Assembly (NCBI GenBank): GCA_030077755.1
Contig: JAQJZZ010000015.1
Coordinates: 1 to 64,000 of the forward strand
Length of the DNA stretch: 64,000 bases
Direction: 5' to 3'
Origin: Filosporella fistucella
Taxonomy: Eukaryota > Ascomycota > Leotiomycetes > Helotiales
Part shown: positions 1-12,084 of the stretch, piece after piece
Position numbering within the stretch: the first letter of the stretch is position 1
Layout of the letters: each line of letters begins with the position of its first letter
Notes under the pieces: generated by a model
The model's input: only the letters and a program-made list of their open reading frames with translations
What the model was told of the DNA's origin: nothing
Database searches by the model: none
Position numbers and translations under genes: made by a program

Positions 1-128
1 CCCTAACCCTAACCCTACCCTAACCCTAACCCTAACCCTAACCCTAACCCTAACCCTAACCCTAACCCTAACCCTAACCCTAACCCTAACCCTAACCCTA
101 ACCCTAACCCTAACCCTAACCCTAACCC
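1..128. repeat. Telomere, (CCCTAA)n tract
   Basis: About 21 copies of CCCTAA run from the first base, with one shortened unit near base 14 (CCCTA). The C-rich strand reads 5'->3' from the end, as expected for the left end of a chromosome with TTAGGG telomeres. The tract stops at about 128 and passes straight into AT-rich sequence. Confidence 0.98.
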
Positions 129-139
129 GCCCTCTATAT

Positions 140-2780
140 TAGGATCCCATAGATAGCTAGTAATAGCTTTTATTATCTTTGTCTTCATCCGTTAAGGCTC
201 GATAATATAGAGTTTCTCGACCGATTCGGGTCTAAAATAGCTAAGAATAAATTGCTAATAAAGGGGGATATCTCCTAAAAGAGCCTTCTCCTTAAATTCT
301 GGCCGGATAAGATCCTTCCAATAACGGAAGACTTCCTTACGGTAAGCTACCATTAAAATGTGATAGAGGTACCTTAAAATCCACTTAAGACATATATTAT
401 TTAATTAGTATAACCATAGCTAAGATAATGCAGCTTTAAGTCGGGCTAGGTCTTTCTTAGTATCCTTAATAACCTTCTAATTGGCTCGGTATATCTCGCG
501 AAGCATATTATTATTAAAGGCTAGATTTCGAGTAAACTCTAATAGGAATTAAAACCGATCCCAATTTATTCGTAAGGGAAACCATGCATACCCGTAGGCT
601 GCCATAATATCGCCTAATCTTATACTAATAACCTGCCCTCCGCTTCTCTATCGCTCAAATTTTGTCTTCTAAATCTCGGTGCCTATATTTACTAGTCCGG
701 AGTCAAAGGTGAATGGTAAGGCTTAAGTAAGCATATTTATTAACTTGTAGTGCTTATAATTAATGCGGCTAGTGATATCTAGGGTATAAAGCCATTTTAA
801 AAGAGAAATATACTTATTAATATTAAGATAGAGAAAGCATATATAATCGGGTATAGCTATCTCCCAAATATGTGCCATATCTGCATTTACTCGGTCCCAA
901 ATAATATCCCACTCATTTATCGTCCGTAAGCGGTCTTTTAATTAATTCATAAATAATAGTGAGATGCGATGCTCTTCGCGGTAGCCAAACGATAGCCCTT
1001 CATTATCCGTTATAGCATTATATAAGAATCCTTTATCTCATTAATATCCCTCGAGAATTCCCTTAATTGCCTTTTCGGATATACCTTTCCTAAGCCGGTA
1101 TAGGAGCTTCCTAATCTCATTATCCCAACCGACTTAATTCAAAGATTTATAGGAGAAAGGTTTATTTTTGGCTATATTAAAGAATTCCTTAATGGAATTA
1201 TAGCTTTACGATAAAACCCAGCCAACTAGCTGCTTCTTGCTTAATCTTGACATTTCTAGGGTTATATCACTTATATCTCATAGCATAGCTATAAGATAAA
1301 GTCTAGATTTCACTAATCTTTTCCCTTTAAATAATTCTGCCTAACGTGCAAAACTCTCTTAATAATAGGTATAGAGTAAATAGGTGATCGGCATTGAGTC
1401 GGCTTTAAATATCCCTCCATTTACGGGCGTATTAAGTTTATAATTTAAGTAAATAGTCTCTTTACCAAGATCAATTTAGCACTTGTCTCGCTATAAGTAA
1501 GTGAAATCTATAGCATTGGAAAGAGAGGTATTAAACGCTTATCAGGCTTCGGCGATTATTAATATAGAGTACTAGATCTTAATATTTTTGCTCGAGAAAA
1601 AAAGCTAAACGCCACGGAAAATTTAATTCGGCAAGAGGAGCAATTGCTCCTAGATATCCTACCAAATTATAATGAGCGCCAAAGGGTAAAGAGGATAATA
1701 TAGGGCAAGTGCGCGGTATTCCGATTCCCCTTTATTATTAAATAATAAAGGTTTAGTTCGCTAGTGGGATAACGCTTATTAGCGAGCATATCTCTAAGAT
1801 AAGGGGTAATGCTATCTATTTAAACCCGAATAATAACGAAATAGAGCCGGGATTAGGATCGAGTTAGTTTATAGCTATAATAAACTATGGCCTATACTCT
1901 TATTAGTTCTAAGGAAATTAATTATAAAATTTAATGCGTATATGCGCGGGAAAAACCAGAATACACTAATATCATTATAACCAATCACTCTCCCCTAGCA
2001 ATAGTACGGAACTTTATATAATAGCACCTTATAAATCCATTTTATAACTCTTTCGCCCCGAGTTATAGTCCTTGGCACGCTTATAAATAACTTGAGATTC
2101 GTGTAAAGGTTAGCATTAAACTTTGGATAAAATATAATAAGGAATCCTTATTTGGCAAAGGCCGGGCTTTAAGTAAACCTAAGAAAGCTATTAATATTAA
2201 AGCGAGCCTCGGTCTAGTCTATCCAATATTAGGAGTAACGCAGGCACAAATGAATTAAGGGCTCTAATATATCCGGCTCCTCTTTACCATTACTCCCTAT
2301 ATTACTTAACTCCTAATCGCTCCTTATTAGAACCCTAATTTACGGAGTAATAAAGTGGACTGGGCCTTTAAATGCTATTAATTAGCTTCGCGAAATATTC
2401 TCGTCATAATCCAAATATATAAGCAGGTTAGCCTTAAATAGCCGTTCGGGCAAATCACATCTTATAATTAACGTATTATATTCTTAAAGAGTTAAGTATT
2501 ACTTAAGAGTAAGTAATTTAAAGTCGATTTAATACTTATCCGCGATCTCTTTGTGCTTCTCTATAAAGCACCCTTAAAAGCGTATTAAGTGGCGAGCAAG
2601 CTTAAGCGGGATATCCACCTTAATCTCCTCCGCCTCTTTATCCACCTTAATCTCCTTTGCCTCGCCGTCCCCCTCGACCTCCTCTAGCTTAGGCCCATCA
2701 CTCTCTTTACCCCTTAAATCCATCCCGAATAGCTGGTCTTTAAGGGCTTATTCTTTATCTTTAATAGATCGGGTCTCCTC
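140..2780 (-). pseudogene. RIP-ruined unidentified subtelomeric gene
   Basis: On the minus strand a single reading frame can be followed through long stretches (clearest at about 150-850) in which most interruptions are TAA/TAG, as expected from C->T changes at CAA/CAG codons. The frame carries ordinary protein-like sequence (for example a WFPLRINWDRF segment near 570-600) and ends within about 30 bases of the telomere repeats. Its upstream part, near 2600-2780, is highly charged and contains a short tandem duplication (EIKVD units, plus-strand 2608-2665). I do not recognise the family. It lies beside, and in the same direction as, a telomere-linked helicase relic, so it may be another subtelomeric gene or a diverged piece of one. 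Exact limits and start are not determinable; further frame changes may be present. Confidence 0.5.
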
Positions 2781-3957
2781 TTGCTCGCTCCCGGGTAATA
2801 TATAAGCTAATTTATTATTAGAGCTAATATCCCTAGCGCTTTACTAATAATTCGGGCCCGAATTGGTATCGGGTAACGAATAGGCGTATAAATTATTAGA
2901 ATTCGGTTTGGACTCTATATATAAATGGATAATATCTCTACTTAAGACCGAGTTACTATTCAATAGCCTATATATTTGCTCGGAATAATGAGATAATAAA
3001 GGGCTACGTGATTATGAATTATTACTTAAGAGTCGGGGGCTAGAGTAGCTTCTATTTAGCTCATTATTTTCGCGGATAAAGGGAGGGATAGGCGACCTAG
3101 GAGGAAAGTATATTTCTTCGGGCTCTAATAATAAAGCCGGATGAGGAATTGCAAGAGGGGGAATTAAGGTTTACTTAAGATCTATTTGGTGGTTATTAAG
3201 ACTCGGATTATTATCTACTTATAGCGGCCTAAATAGTAACCCTAACCTTAGTAGACTATAGCGTCTTATTACTCGAGGGACTCGACTCTATATATTGAGT
3301 AAGCTAAATGCCTAAAGATATTAAGGGTATAGGGTATCGCAATTCACCTAATATTAAGTATTAAGTATTAGAGATATGGATTTAGCGCTACTTGGAAGAG
3401 CTATGGTAAATGAGGAAGATGCTATTATATTTTGGCTTAGTGGCTCAGGGAATATAGCAGGAATAAAGGAGCTTGGTAGAATAGGCTACTAGCCGCGGTT
3501 TATGATTCTTTATCATTACCGGTAGGTTCGCTTAATGGCTCGGCGCTTTCTCTCTCGCGGCGATAGCTTTAATAGCATATTAACCGCTAGTAATACGGTA
3601 ATAATTTAAGAGGGGCTTAGGGAAGAAATGTGGCATAAGTGATATTTATTTAGGGGAGAAATAATTAATATTAGGATAAGTAGTGGTTATAATAATGAGA
3701 TTATTTTAAGGTAAATAGGATTAAATATCATATAATATTATATATTACTAAATCGGGTAACGCTTTGCGATTAAGCTTAATATAATATTACATAATACCA
3801 CGTGATAAGCCTAGGTCCTTATCGAAATGAAATTAGAGAAGTTATAATTAAGATAAAGATAAGGAATAAAGGGCATGCGATGCGCGATTAATTCCTAGCC
3901 TATTTGCATCCGATTAGCACCTAATTTGGCCCTAAATTAATTTATCTCTGCCACGGT
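2781..3957. other. AT-rich subtelomeric spacer, no gene seen
   Basis: AT-rich DNA without open frames. It contains several short TAATATTA-type repeats and a CACGTGATAAG segment near 3800. Nothing else can be supported. Confidence 0.5.
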
Positions 3958-4023
3958 CGCCGTCGAGGATCGCGGGGGCGAGGCGTGGCCGCCTCGCTTA
4001 GCTAGCCGCCGCCCGCAACCTGG
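3958..4023. other. Short GC-rich box beside G-free tract
   Basis: About 65 bases of very GC-rich sequence (CG-dense, with GGCGAGGCGTGGCCGCC at 3977-3993) sit in otherwise AT-rich DNA, immediately before a tract with no G. Nearly the same 17-mer recurs at 26081-26097 with one transition (GGCGAGGCGTAGCCGCC). It may be an unmutated remnant of a dispersed repeat; function unknown. Confidence 0.6.
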
Positions 4024-4589
4024 ACTCTTCTTTAACCACTCCTTACTTACTCTTCACTTACTTTTAACCCTTACCCTTATTTTATACTCAAACCTAACTC
4101 TTTTCTTTTTTTTTCTTATTTATTTTTAACCCCCTAAATATTATATTACTTCTTTCTCCTTTTTACCCTTTTTATTAACTATTATATCTTAATTCTTATT
4201 CCCCTTTTTTCCTAAATTCCAATTTCCCTATTATATTTTATTATATTATATATTCTTACTTTTCTATTATTTTTTACCTTTTTTACTACCTTATTACTTA
4301 ACCTTATCCTTTTACCTTTTACTTAATTTTCATCCTTTCCTTCTTATTTAAACCTTTATTATTTTTTTATCTTTAAACTCATTTTATACTTATTTATTTT
4401 AATTTTAATTCTTAATCTTCTTTATAAATCCTATCTTCTAAATTTAATTTAATTATTATTTTATTCCTTATAAATATAATCCTTTCTTTTTATTATTTCT
4501 TTCTACTATTATATATAACCCTTACTTTAACTTTAACCTTAACTTTATTCTTTTATTTTTTAACCCTTAAATTTAACCCTAAATAACTA
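4024..4589. other. 566-nt tract with no G on the plus strand
   Basis: From 4024 to 4589 the plus strand contains only A, C and T; the flanking Gs are at 4023 and 4590. The tract is T-rich with C runs such as TTAACCCTTA, CTTTAACC and TTTAACCCTAAA near its right end, some of which resemble degenerate telomere units in the same orientation as the terminal tract. It separates the end of the helicase relic from the GC-rich box. It could be a decayed interstitial telomere or a strand-asymmetric subtelomeric satellite. It has no coding potential. Confidence 0.9.
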
Positions 4590-4609
4590 GCGGTTAGAGG
4601 TTAATCATT

Positions 4610-7600
4610 AGGGTTATAAAGTTTGACATCTAAATCGATTCATATTTTAAGACCTTTGGTTCTTAAGTAGCCTTAGGGTATGCCTCTAAAATTCGGCAAG
4701 TATAAGAATAGCTATATAATTGGCCTAAATATACTCCGTTCCCTAAAGTAAAGCTATTTCCCCAAGCCATAGCATATACTTTAACTTATTCTTAAACCGG
4801 CGCTAAAAGTGCTTATATAGCCATGCCTACCCCCCCGGCCGATAATATACTCCATAGCTTAGCGGAATTACCATATTTAAGAATCGGCATTCTATTTCCT
4901 CATACTCCGGATTAGCTACTCGATAAATATCTTATAGCTAATAGCACTCTTAACATGCCACGTATTATCGGATCCATTCTTTGCTCTTGCTTTTTTAATC
5001 CTTATATGCTTCCTTCTTAGCATTAATCTAATAAAAGCGCCGAGAGCATTGGCCTATTACATGGTTAAACCTATAGCCCTTAATCCGGCAATAAAGACAA
5101 ATGCTTATCATAGCCTCCAAGTTAGCTTTATACCTATCTAAAACCTCATCTTAAATATGGTCTTGGCGTAGCACCTCGGTAAGGCTTATAAACTCTGCCT
5201 AAACCTTTCTTAATAAGGCATAAATTACGTTTATTAGCCGTGATATGCTATGTGCCATCTTATAAACCTGGCAAGGTTTATTATTAGCCATATATTATCG
5301 CTAATCCATAGGAGCATTAAGAAATTGGCTTAAAATAGCGCGATTATAGTGTTATTGGCTCTAATATAGCTATATAGCCTCCTGGTCCGGGGTTAGGTGC
5401 CTTTCTAGTTCGGGCTTCTAATTAGACTAGAGTAGCATAATGGAGAAAGCCTTCTTACTATCTCGGCTAGCCCGATCAAATTCCTAAGAGAAAGAGGACG
5501 CCTCTATAAGGGCATTAATATGCATTACCCATTTCACGTAAGGATAATTAAACCTAATCCCGAGCATAAAAGTAGCGATAATAATTAGCTAAATAGGAAT
5601 GGCAATCCATTTAATAAGGATAGCTGCCTTTTCCTTCTCGGTTCTAAACTTAGATATATAAGAAGGGCATTAGAGAAGATTAGCTAGCTCTTTAACTTTA
5701 TCTCGGCTATAATAATAAATAATAATCTTATCCCGCGACTAGTTAAAGAACTCTTACTTAGGCCAACATTCCCGTATTAAATCGGCCGCTCTCTTAATTA
5801 AAGTGCTAGACCCGGCTTTTATACTAACCAAGTACTTAATATTCGGCCGGTTTATCGATTTATAAATAATTTGTGGCTAGACGAGCTTATTATGCTTAAT
5901 GAACTCTTCTTGCATTATAAGAGGGAGGATTGCCGTTAGCTATATAATTTAAGTCCGGACCTATTATATATATTAGCCTAGCTTAGCCATGCATGGCCGA
6001 TAATCGCTAGCTATAATAGTGAAATAATACTTATTTAGCATAATGCGGTCTAGCTTTTGCTTATTAATTAGAACATGAGCATACTTAAGGAAGCTTTAGC
6101 TATAAGCTGCCTCGGCTAATACGATTATTAAGGAAGCTATCCGTTTATAATTAATAAATTAGATAAGGTATTAAATATTAATAGCGTGGAAGCGTCTTAA
6201 TATATCGGCCCGGAGAATAACCATAGGAAGAATTAGAATTATTATGCTTATATTAGAGATAGTAATACCAATAATAATAGGCAACGTCTTGCTAGAGCTG
6301 GTTCTTAGGACTAAAATCACTTGCTCGGCTAGCTAAGGCCCCATTATCGCCAAAACGCCACTTCGCTAACCTAGAATCCGGAATTATATTAAGGGGTTAT
6401 TATATAGCCTTTAGGCCATAGCGAGTAAATTAGCTTTAGAGTATGCCCCTTTATAATAAAGCTAATCACGTTTAAAAGAATCTAGCATTTATAATAATAG
6501 AGTTTCTAATACGCCCCGTGGCCGCTTACCTTATAAGGTATGGTTAAACCGAAAGAACGTCCTCTAGCTCTTAGAGGCGCGATAGTTTCGGTAAAGCAGG
6601 GTATTTATAATTAGCGTTATTATATTAGCATATCCATAATTAAAGGTGTAATAGCTATAGTTGCTTTATTTAGCTAAAGCAACTAGGTCTAGCTCATCCT
6701 TAATATCTTTTCCAAGATTATTCTCGAGATTAAAATTAGCCCGTTCTTTAATAGAGAACTTTTCCTTATTAATTAATGCCATAAACTATCGCCAATTTAA
6801 AGTATATAGCCGTGGGATCTTAGCACGTGTATACGCCTTGGTTAAGCAAGCTAAAATGGTTTTATTAGGCCATACTAATCCGTCTAGTTTGGCCTATAGG
6901 TATAGGGATATTAGAGCACCTGGCTTTTGCTATTAAAGAAATAATTACCGTAAGGGTATAACATCTGCGACATATTAAAGTAAGAGGTCTCTAATGGCCT
7001 TAGGGAGAAACCGAATATTGTCTTTATAAGCACCAGACTATTGCTAGCCTTTATAATATTAAGTATATAGCATTATTAGCTTCTCTTATATAAATATATG
7101 CCGTGGCCGAGCAATATTCCGTCACGTGATAAAAAGTAACTCGGGTTCTTATAGCGGGGGACCTAATAGGATATGGCATAAGACGAGTATCTTTTTTAGG
7201 AATTCCTAGGCATGTGATTTATAAATGGCCATGGCATTAGGATATAAGTTAGTGGTCCCATTTATAGCTATGGTTAAGAATATAGCCCGGAGCTAGGCAT
7301 TGCTCTAGATTTATTAAAAGAGGGCTAGCTTAGCACCCTTAAGAAACTCGGAATTTCCGGGGTGAGATAGCTATGAGCCGCCAAAGTCCTTAAGGTCTAA
7401 GTTATCCTTTAGTTACCATAATTCTATAGGAACTAGATCTCTAGCTTTAAATAGCAGCTCGTTATATAATAAGGCATAAGCCTATTAATATTTTAAGAGG
7501 ATGAGATTAAAGATATAGGATATTTATAGTTTAACCCCACGATACTTTATAGTCTATCCATTTAAGGACCACCGAGCTTGATATTTGGCAATAGCCGCCT

Positions 7601-9010
7601 TTCTTACCCGAAATAAATATAGGCGCTACTTTAGGATATGCCTAAAGGGCGTCTTTGCTAGCTATTAAAAGAATCTCTTATAGATTTTAGCTAGGAATAT
7701 CGGAATTTAATCCTTATTATCCTACTCCTAAAAATAGGCATAATTAAAAAGAATAAGCTATATAATCCACGTAAAGGCAGATAAGTGGCTATTATAATTC
7801 CCCGGCTCCTCCTACTACCCGTTGCCTTTCCTATTAACTTTCCTATTAAGTATAGCACAAAAGCTTAAGATTAGTGATCTAAACGGCACACTATTAATAA
7901 CGTGATAAATCAGGGCTAGGTAAAGTCGGCGAATAGCATGCTTTAAAGCTGGCTTAGATGTCTCTCAATCCTTATAGTTTAAAGCGGTTATAATCTCGTC
8001 CATAGCCTAGAGCTATTATATTATTGGCTAAATGACGTCTGCCGGTAACGTCTGGTCTAGCTAGGTCCGAGCAAAGTGGCCGTCTTCTTTATATATTACC
8101 CGGTAATAATATATAAGCAGCTGCTTTATAGCGGTAAAATATTTAGTTAAAATAAATAGGTTCTTAAAATACCTAAATCCATTTGCTCGGCCTAATGCGC
8201 TAGCGTAAAATTCGTTTAAGATATTAGCCCGCTATTATATCATTTTCCGTTTTATAAAGCTATCGCTATAAAGCTAATAGGCGTCTCTTAATATATTCTC
8301 GGCCGCTACTAAGATATAAATTAAGTCTGGATCCACGGCACCCTAGGCATCCTAATCTAGTTCTTTCTTTAATGGCAATTTATAAGAGCCTCGGATCTCT
8401 TTATCTTATAGTCTAGCCATATAAAATGGAAACCGGGTCGTCTTAAGCCATGGCATCCTCTCGGACTTAAAATCCCTAAAGTTATAAATAATACTTGCCT
8501 GCTCTTTAATATCCTCCTTAACGTCCTTATAATCCTTTTCCAGCTTTATAAATAATTCTTTTTCGGGCTTTATCCAATTAATCGCATTATTGCTTAACTC
8601 TATCACTCCTCCCTTCTTTATATTATTTGCTATTATAAAATAGTCTACCCGATTGCCTATAATAAAGTAAGACTAAAGTCGACATTCCTGCTATAATAAA
8701 GAAGCTTAATGCTCCTTGGCTTTATAGCCGTGAATATGCATATAACGCCATATTCGAGGTAAGTGGATAATAAGAAAAGAGCTATATAGCAAGCATTAAA
8801 ACCCATTATATACCCGAAGGTAATTTAACAGGGAAATATGACTATTAGGCTTTTATTTACGTAATTCCTGGATAGGCTTTAAGGATAATGTTTATATATA
8901 TGCTAGGTGAGTTTTAAGCACCTGGCCTAAAAGGCAATGAGGTTAAGCTCGAAGGTGTCGCTCGATGCTAATAGGGCCAGGAATAACACATGTCTAGCAC
9001 CGCTTGCAAA
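4610..9010 (-). pseudogene. Telomere-linked RecQ-type helicase, RIP-ruined
   Basis: Translating the minus strand gives helicase signatures with RIP damage. At about 6055-6020 the frame reads LDRIMLNKYYF where a RecQ motif II (DECHF) is expected; D->N, E->K, C->Y and H->Y are each one G->A or C->T change. At about 5940-5920 LTAILPL corresponds to motif III. Farther downstream (5105-5055) CLYCRIKGYRFNH fits the C-terminal zinc-knuckle region of fungal telomere-linked helicases. Upstream, 8606-8406 carries a short open piece ending MPWLKTTRFPFYMARL, and 9010-8640 carries histidine/cysteine-rich sequence resembling the N-terminal zinc-finger region (DUF3505-like) of these proteins. Total about 4.4 kb, near the usual size. 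Many in-frame TAA/TAG make it non-functional. The helicase call is firm; the N-terminal domain call is from memory of the family. Confidence 0.8.
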
Positions 9011-9472
9011 TTACTACTTAATATAGCGGGTTATAAACAAGCTCGCTAGACATTATAAATAAAAATAATGCTATAGAGACTAGCTAAGACTGCTCGAAAC
9101 GCTAAAAAGTAAAGAGATATAGAAATTGTTTCCCACCATAATATTTCCTAATAAAATCTGGGGAAATGCTAGGGTAGGACGGACCTGATAGAGGCACGTG
9201 CCCTTATTTTCCACTGGAAAATCGACCCGGCATAATAAGTAGTTTTTAAATATAAAACTTTTAATAAATTATTATTTTTTATTTAATTATAAAATACTTT
9301 TTATTATCTTTATTTAATTTATACACTTTTATTATATTTATATTAAATTTAATTATGTTTTATAAATTATTTATTTTATTACTTAAATCTTTAAATACCT
9401 CTTTTACAATTTATTTGTTTAAAATATTTCGCTCCTGCTTCTACCCTCATCACACTTTCATCAATTGAAAAA
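9011..9472. other. AT-rich boundary between subtelomere and gene island
   Basis: Bases 9240-9420 are almost entirely A and T. At about 9425 composition changes abruptly to ordinary coding-like sequence just upstream of the first gene. The leader CATCACACTTTCATCAATTG precedes that gene's ATG. No gene is seen here. Confidence 0.6.
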
Positions 9473-10444
9473 ATGGATAACCACCGATCGCGATTCCAAA
9501 AGTACATTGCAGAAGCAGAAGTATTCATCAATGAAGCCAAGAATCATTACGGTCAAATCATTAACAATGATTCAATCCAATTAATAACCGTGGTAGAGGA
9601 GTTTGGTATTGGCCTGGAGCAGTTGAGGAAACTCTTCATTGAGTATGAAGAAGGCTTGGATGCACTCACCGAAGCCATCGCAGTAACCAATGGACTCCAA
9701 TTAGAGAGCAGAAAAAAGGTCGCTGAGTGCGACAGCAAGGCTTTAGAGTACGATGCCAAGGTGGTGCAGTTGCAGCAGGAGTACGATGCCATGAAGACGA
9801 AGCTGGAGGAGGAGTACAATACAAAGAAAACGGAATTGGAAGACGAGTACAAGAAAAAGGAATTGGAAAATTCTAAGGTATGCCCTATTCAATTTTGCAG
9901 ATCATCGCTGACAATCCAGATTTCCGATTCCCTGAAGAACATGGAACAGTACATCAAGGGAAAGGATTTGCAGAGTACCACCCATGCCGACCGTACAAGT
10001 ACCCCAGTGGAAGGCTTGAGTACAAGCCTTGAGGGAATCCGACCGTTCGACGATGTCCAAGTAACCAAAACGAGAGCGCGGGTTGATCAGTCACCAGAAA
10101 AGATGGCGGAGGATCCGTGGTACAACATGGTAGTATTGGAGAGTGCGATCATTCGTAAATTTCAACCAGAACCTGGAACTCCTCTTCAGGAAGCAAAGGA
10201 TTTGGTTATCTCAATATTTGATGGAGAGTATCCTGGCAAGTGGGCAGTATACAAAAGGCATCCAGAGGAAGAAAGGGGATCATGGCAATGCCTGAGACAA
10301 GTTATGGGGGTTGGACCGAGGGGAGCTCCAAGGCATTCAAGTAGGATGGTTTGTGGGAGATGCAAGGTCAACTTGGAAAAGTATTGCCCCCAAGTCAGAA
10401 CGATAGAGGGGGTGGTACATTTACGACTTGTGAGCAAGTCTTGA
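9473..10444 (+). CDS. Hypothetical coiled-coil protein with C-terminal CxxC motif
   Basis: A 323-aa open frame starting MDNHRSRF, with a purine-rich AAAA just before the ATG. Residues about 75-135 are strongly heptad-like and rich in E/K/L (AMKTKLEEEYN, KKTELEDEYK), predicting a coiled coil. Residues about 165-215 are polar and probably disordered. The C-terminal third has WY and WAVYKR segments and ends with CGRCKVNLEKYC, which looks like a small metal-binding ribbon, although only three cysteines are close together. I do not recognise the family. A splice-like 23-nt segment at about 9878-9900 is too short to be an intron, so I read through it. It is the first non-mutated gene inside the island, about 0.45 kb from dead DNA, and is followed directly by a cluster of short palindromes. 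Codon use is typical of the island. Confidence 0.6.
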   Translation: MDNHRSRFQKYIAEAEVFINEAKNHYGQIINNDSIQLITVVEEFGIGLEQLRKLFIEYEEGLDALTEAIAVTNGLQLESRKKVAECDSKALEYDAKVVQLQQEYDAMKTKLEEEYNTKKTELEDEYKKKELENSKVCPIQFCRSSLTIQISDSLKNMEQYIKGKDLQSTTHADRTSTPVEGLSTSLEGIRPFDDVQVTKTRARVDQSPEKMAEDPWYNMVVLESAIIRKFQPEPGTPLQEAKDLVISIFDGEYPGKWAVYKRHPEEERGSWQCLRQVMGVGPRGAPRHSSRMVCGRCKVNLEKYCPQVRTIEGVVHLRLVSKS

Positions 10445-10735
10445 TACCCAATTGGTATACCACTCCCTTATACCCCACTGGTATTTGTATCACTCCTCAT
10501 TGGGACCTATGTCAATCCCCTATTGGGATCAATTCATTGTTGTATTTAGCAGTAAATCAATTCCTTTGCTTTACATCTCTGAACTATATTTGTATTTTCA
10601 CTGCGTTGCGCTAATGCCCTTCCCTTCCTTCAAATTTGTTATTCTGCATCCTTCAACTTTGCTGCAACAATTGTCTACCGGAATCTAAACGACAGGGAGC
10701 CGTGTTGGTCAAACCTTGATACCCCTCAGGTACAC
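10444..10735. repeat. Cluster of short imperfect palindromes after the coiled-coil gene
   Basis: Overlapping the stop codon begins a series of 13-15-bp imperfect palindromes: ATACCCAATTGGTAT (10444-10458), ATACCCCACTGGTAT (10470-10484), a CTCATTGGGA half at about 10496-10505, ATCCCCTATTGGGAT (10515-10529) and ATACCCCTCAGGTA (about 10720-10733). Related units occur after two other genes (23186-23279 and 25751-25850). Confidence 0.75.
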
Positions 10736-12084
10736 CATCGTTGAGAGCATGGTGGGTTATGGAATTGTGAATCGTGGTTCGTGGTAGGTATTGGTGATTG
10801 CCGTGGATGTTTCTTCATAGAGATATCTCGTAGAGGAATCGTGGAGGTGCTATGGTATCTTTGTGAAAGGATTGTCATGGGTGATGATTCCACGAAGATG
10901 GTCGAGAAGTTTTTATACACCACTCAAGTAGACTTCGTTTCGTGTCTTGAGGGAGCCTGGGAAAGACCGCACTCTTCTGTTTCACTTCATTTCTAATACT
11001 TCGTCTTGGTAGGGAGGATGATAAGCAGGATAGTAGCTGTACTACATCTATTGACTGTTAGCTGCGATGCTATAGTTCGATGATATTAGAATGGTGTAGT
11101 GACTGCTTGGTAAATTTCGTGCCCCCTATAGCCTTGATGGTCCGAGAATCCTTATAGTAATGCGCGGTGTTCTTGCAGACGTTATGTCAAACGATTGTTT
11201 CATTTGGATGTTTTTTGTTTTGAGCCGCCTCAAGGCTGCATCGTTCACGAGCATCGCGGCCGTGCATCAACCACAAGATCTCTTGTATATTAAGAACCAT
11301 TCTCCAACTAGCTCTCTGTTACAACCATGAAAATCTATCCCTTTGATACCAACACAATAGGATGTGATTTGTCCCCAAATCCCAATATACGAAACTCGTC
11401 TCTTCAGCGTTGCGATAGATTTATATTCAGTGGGAGGAGTACCATAGGATTGAGCTGTTGATAGATGGAAATTCTGGCAAAGGATAATGGTCTAAGGGAA
11501 TAATACGGAGCAACAAAACTAGATCAGGAGCTGCTATGGTATGGCAGTATTGATTTCAATATCAAAGAGAAGTCTCATCAATTGTAGTATCCATAAATTT
11601 AAATTGCTAGCCAAGTTCTTTATGTTCAATGCCTTATCCCTTTTTTGCCCCTTGAGCTTTGATAGCTGCCAAGCAGAAAAACCACAAGAAAAAAATAGTT
11701 CTTCAATTCACAGACAAGTTATTGCAGTTCCAGAATATCCATGTTTGCTCTATTATCATATGTTGATTTTTGTTTCATTTCCCACTCGTAGCAATCCAGC
11801 CATATGTGCAGAATGTCTACAGCAATCGCTGCAACGGCATTTCATAGCTACAAGACCAAACTATTTGACATAGAATATGCCCTGAATTAAGTGATCATGG
11901 ATGTGAAGTAAATTTTTGAACCTCTTCCGTCGTGTGTTTGGATTCAGGATTACTGCCCCACGCCCACTTGAAATTCAACCTCACCTTTCTTTCTACACAC
12001 CACATTCATCTCCACATCGTCCCAAATCATCAAATTCTCTATCAAATCTACATCATCACAGATTTTTCTTCAGTATTTACCAAA
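10736..12084. other. 1.35-kb intergenic region, no convincing gene
   Basis: Ordinary base composition without a convincing reading frame. Short frames at 10781-10996 (+) and 11541-11873 (+) lack family likeness and have low-quality residue composition. Bases 11932-12084 are open upstream of the next gene, but that stretch is H/I/L-rich and reads like 5' UTR, with CA-rich leader sequence. This may be long UTRs or a decayed gene. Confidence 0.5.

Noticed and set aside
6661..6936. 91-aa plus-strand open frame
   Set aside because: It lies antisense to the helicase relic, starts with a non-ATG codon and is explained as a shadow of that frame.
9553..9852. 99-aa minus-strand serine-rich frame
   Set aside because: Antisense shadow of the coiled-coil region; its serine/tyrosine runs are the complement of Lys/Glu codons.
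9878..9900. GTATGC...TTGCAG segment in the coiled-coil gene as an intron
   Set aside because: Only 23 nt, below any plausible intron size, and the frame stays open through it.
11541..11873. 110-aa plus-strand open frame
   Set aside because: No family likeness, starts with an alternative codon, cysteine/phenylalanine-rich composition typical of non-coding sequence.
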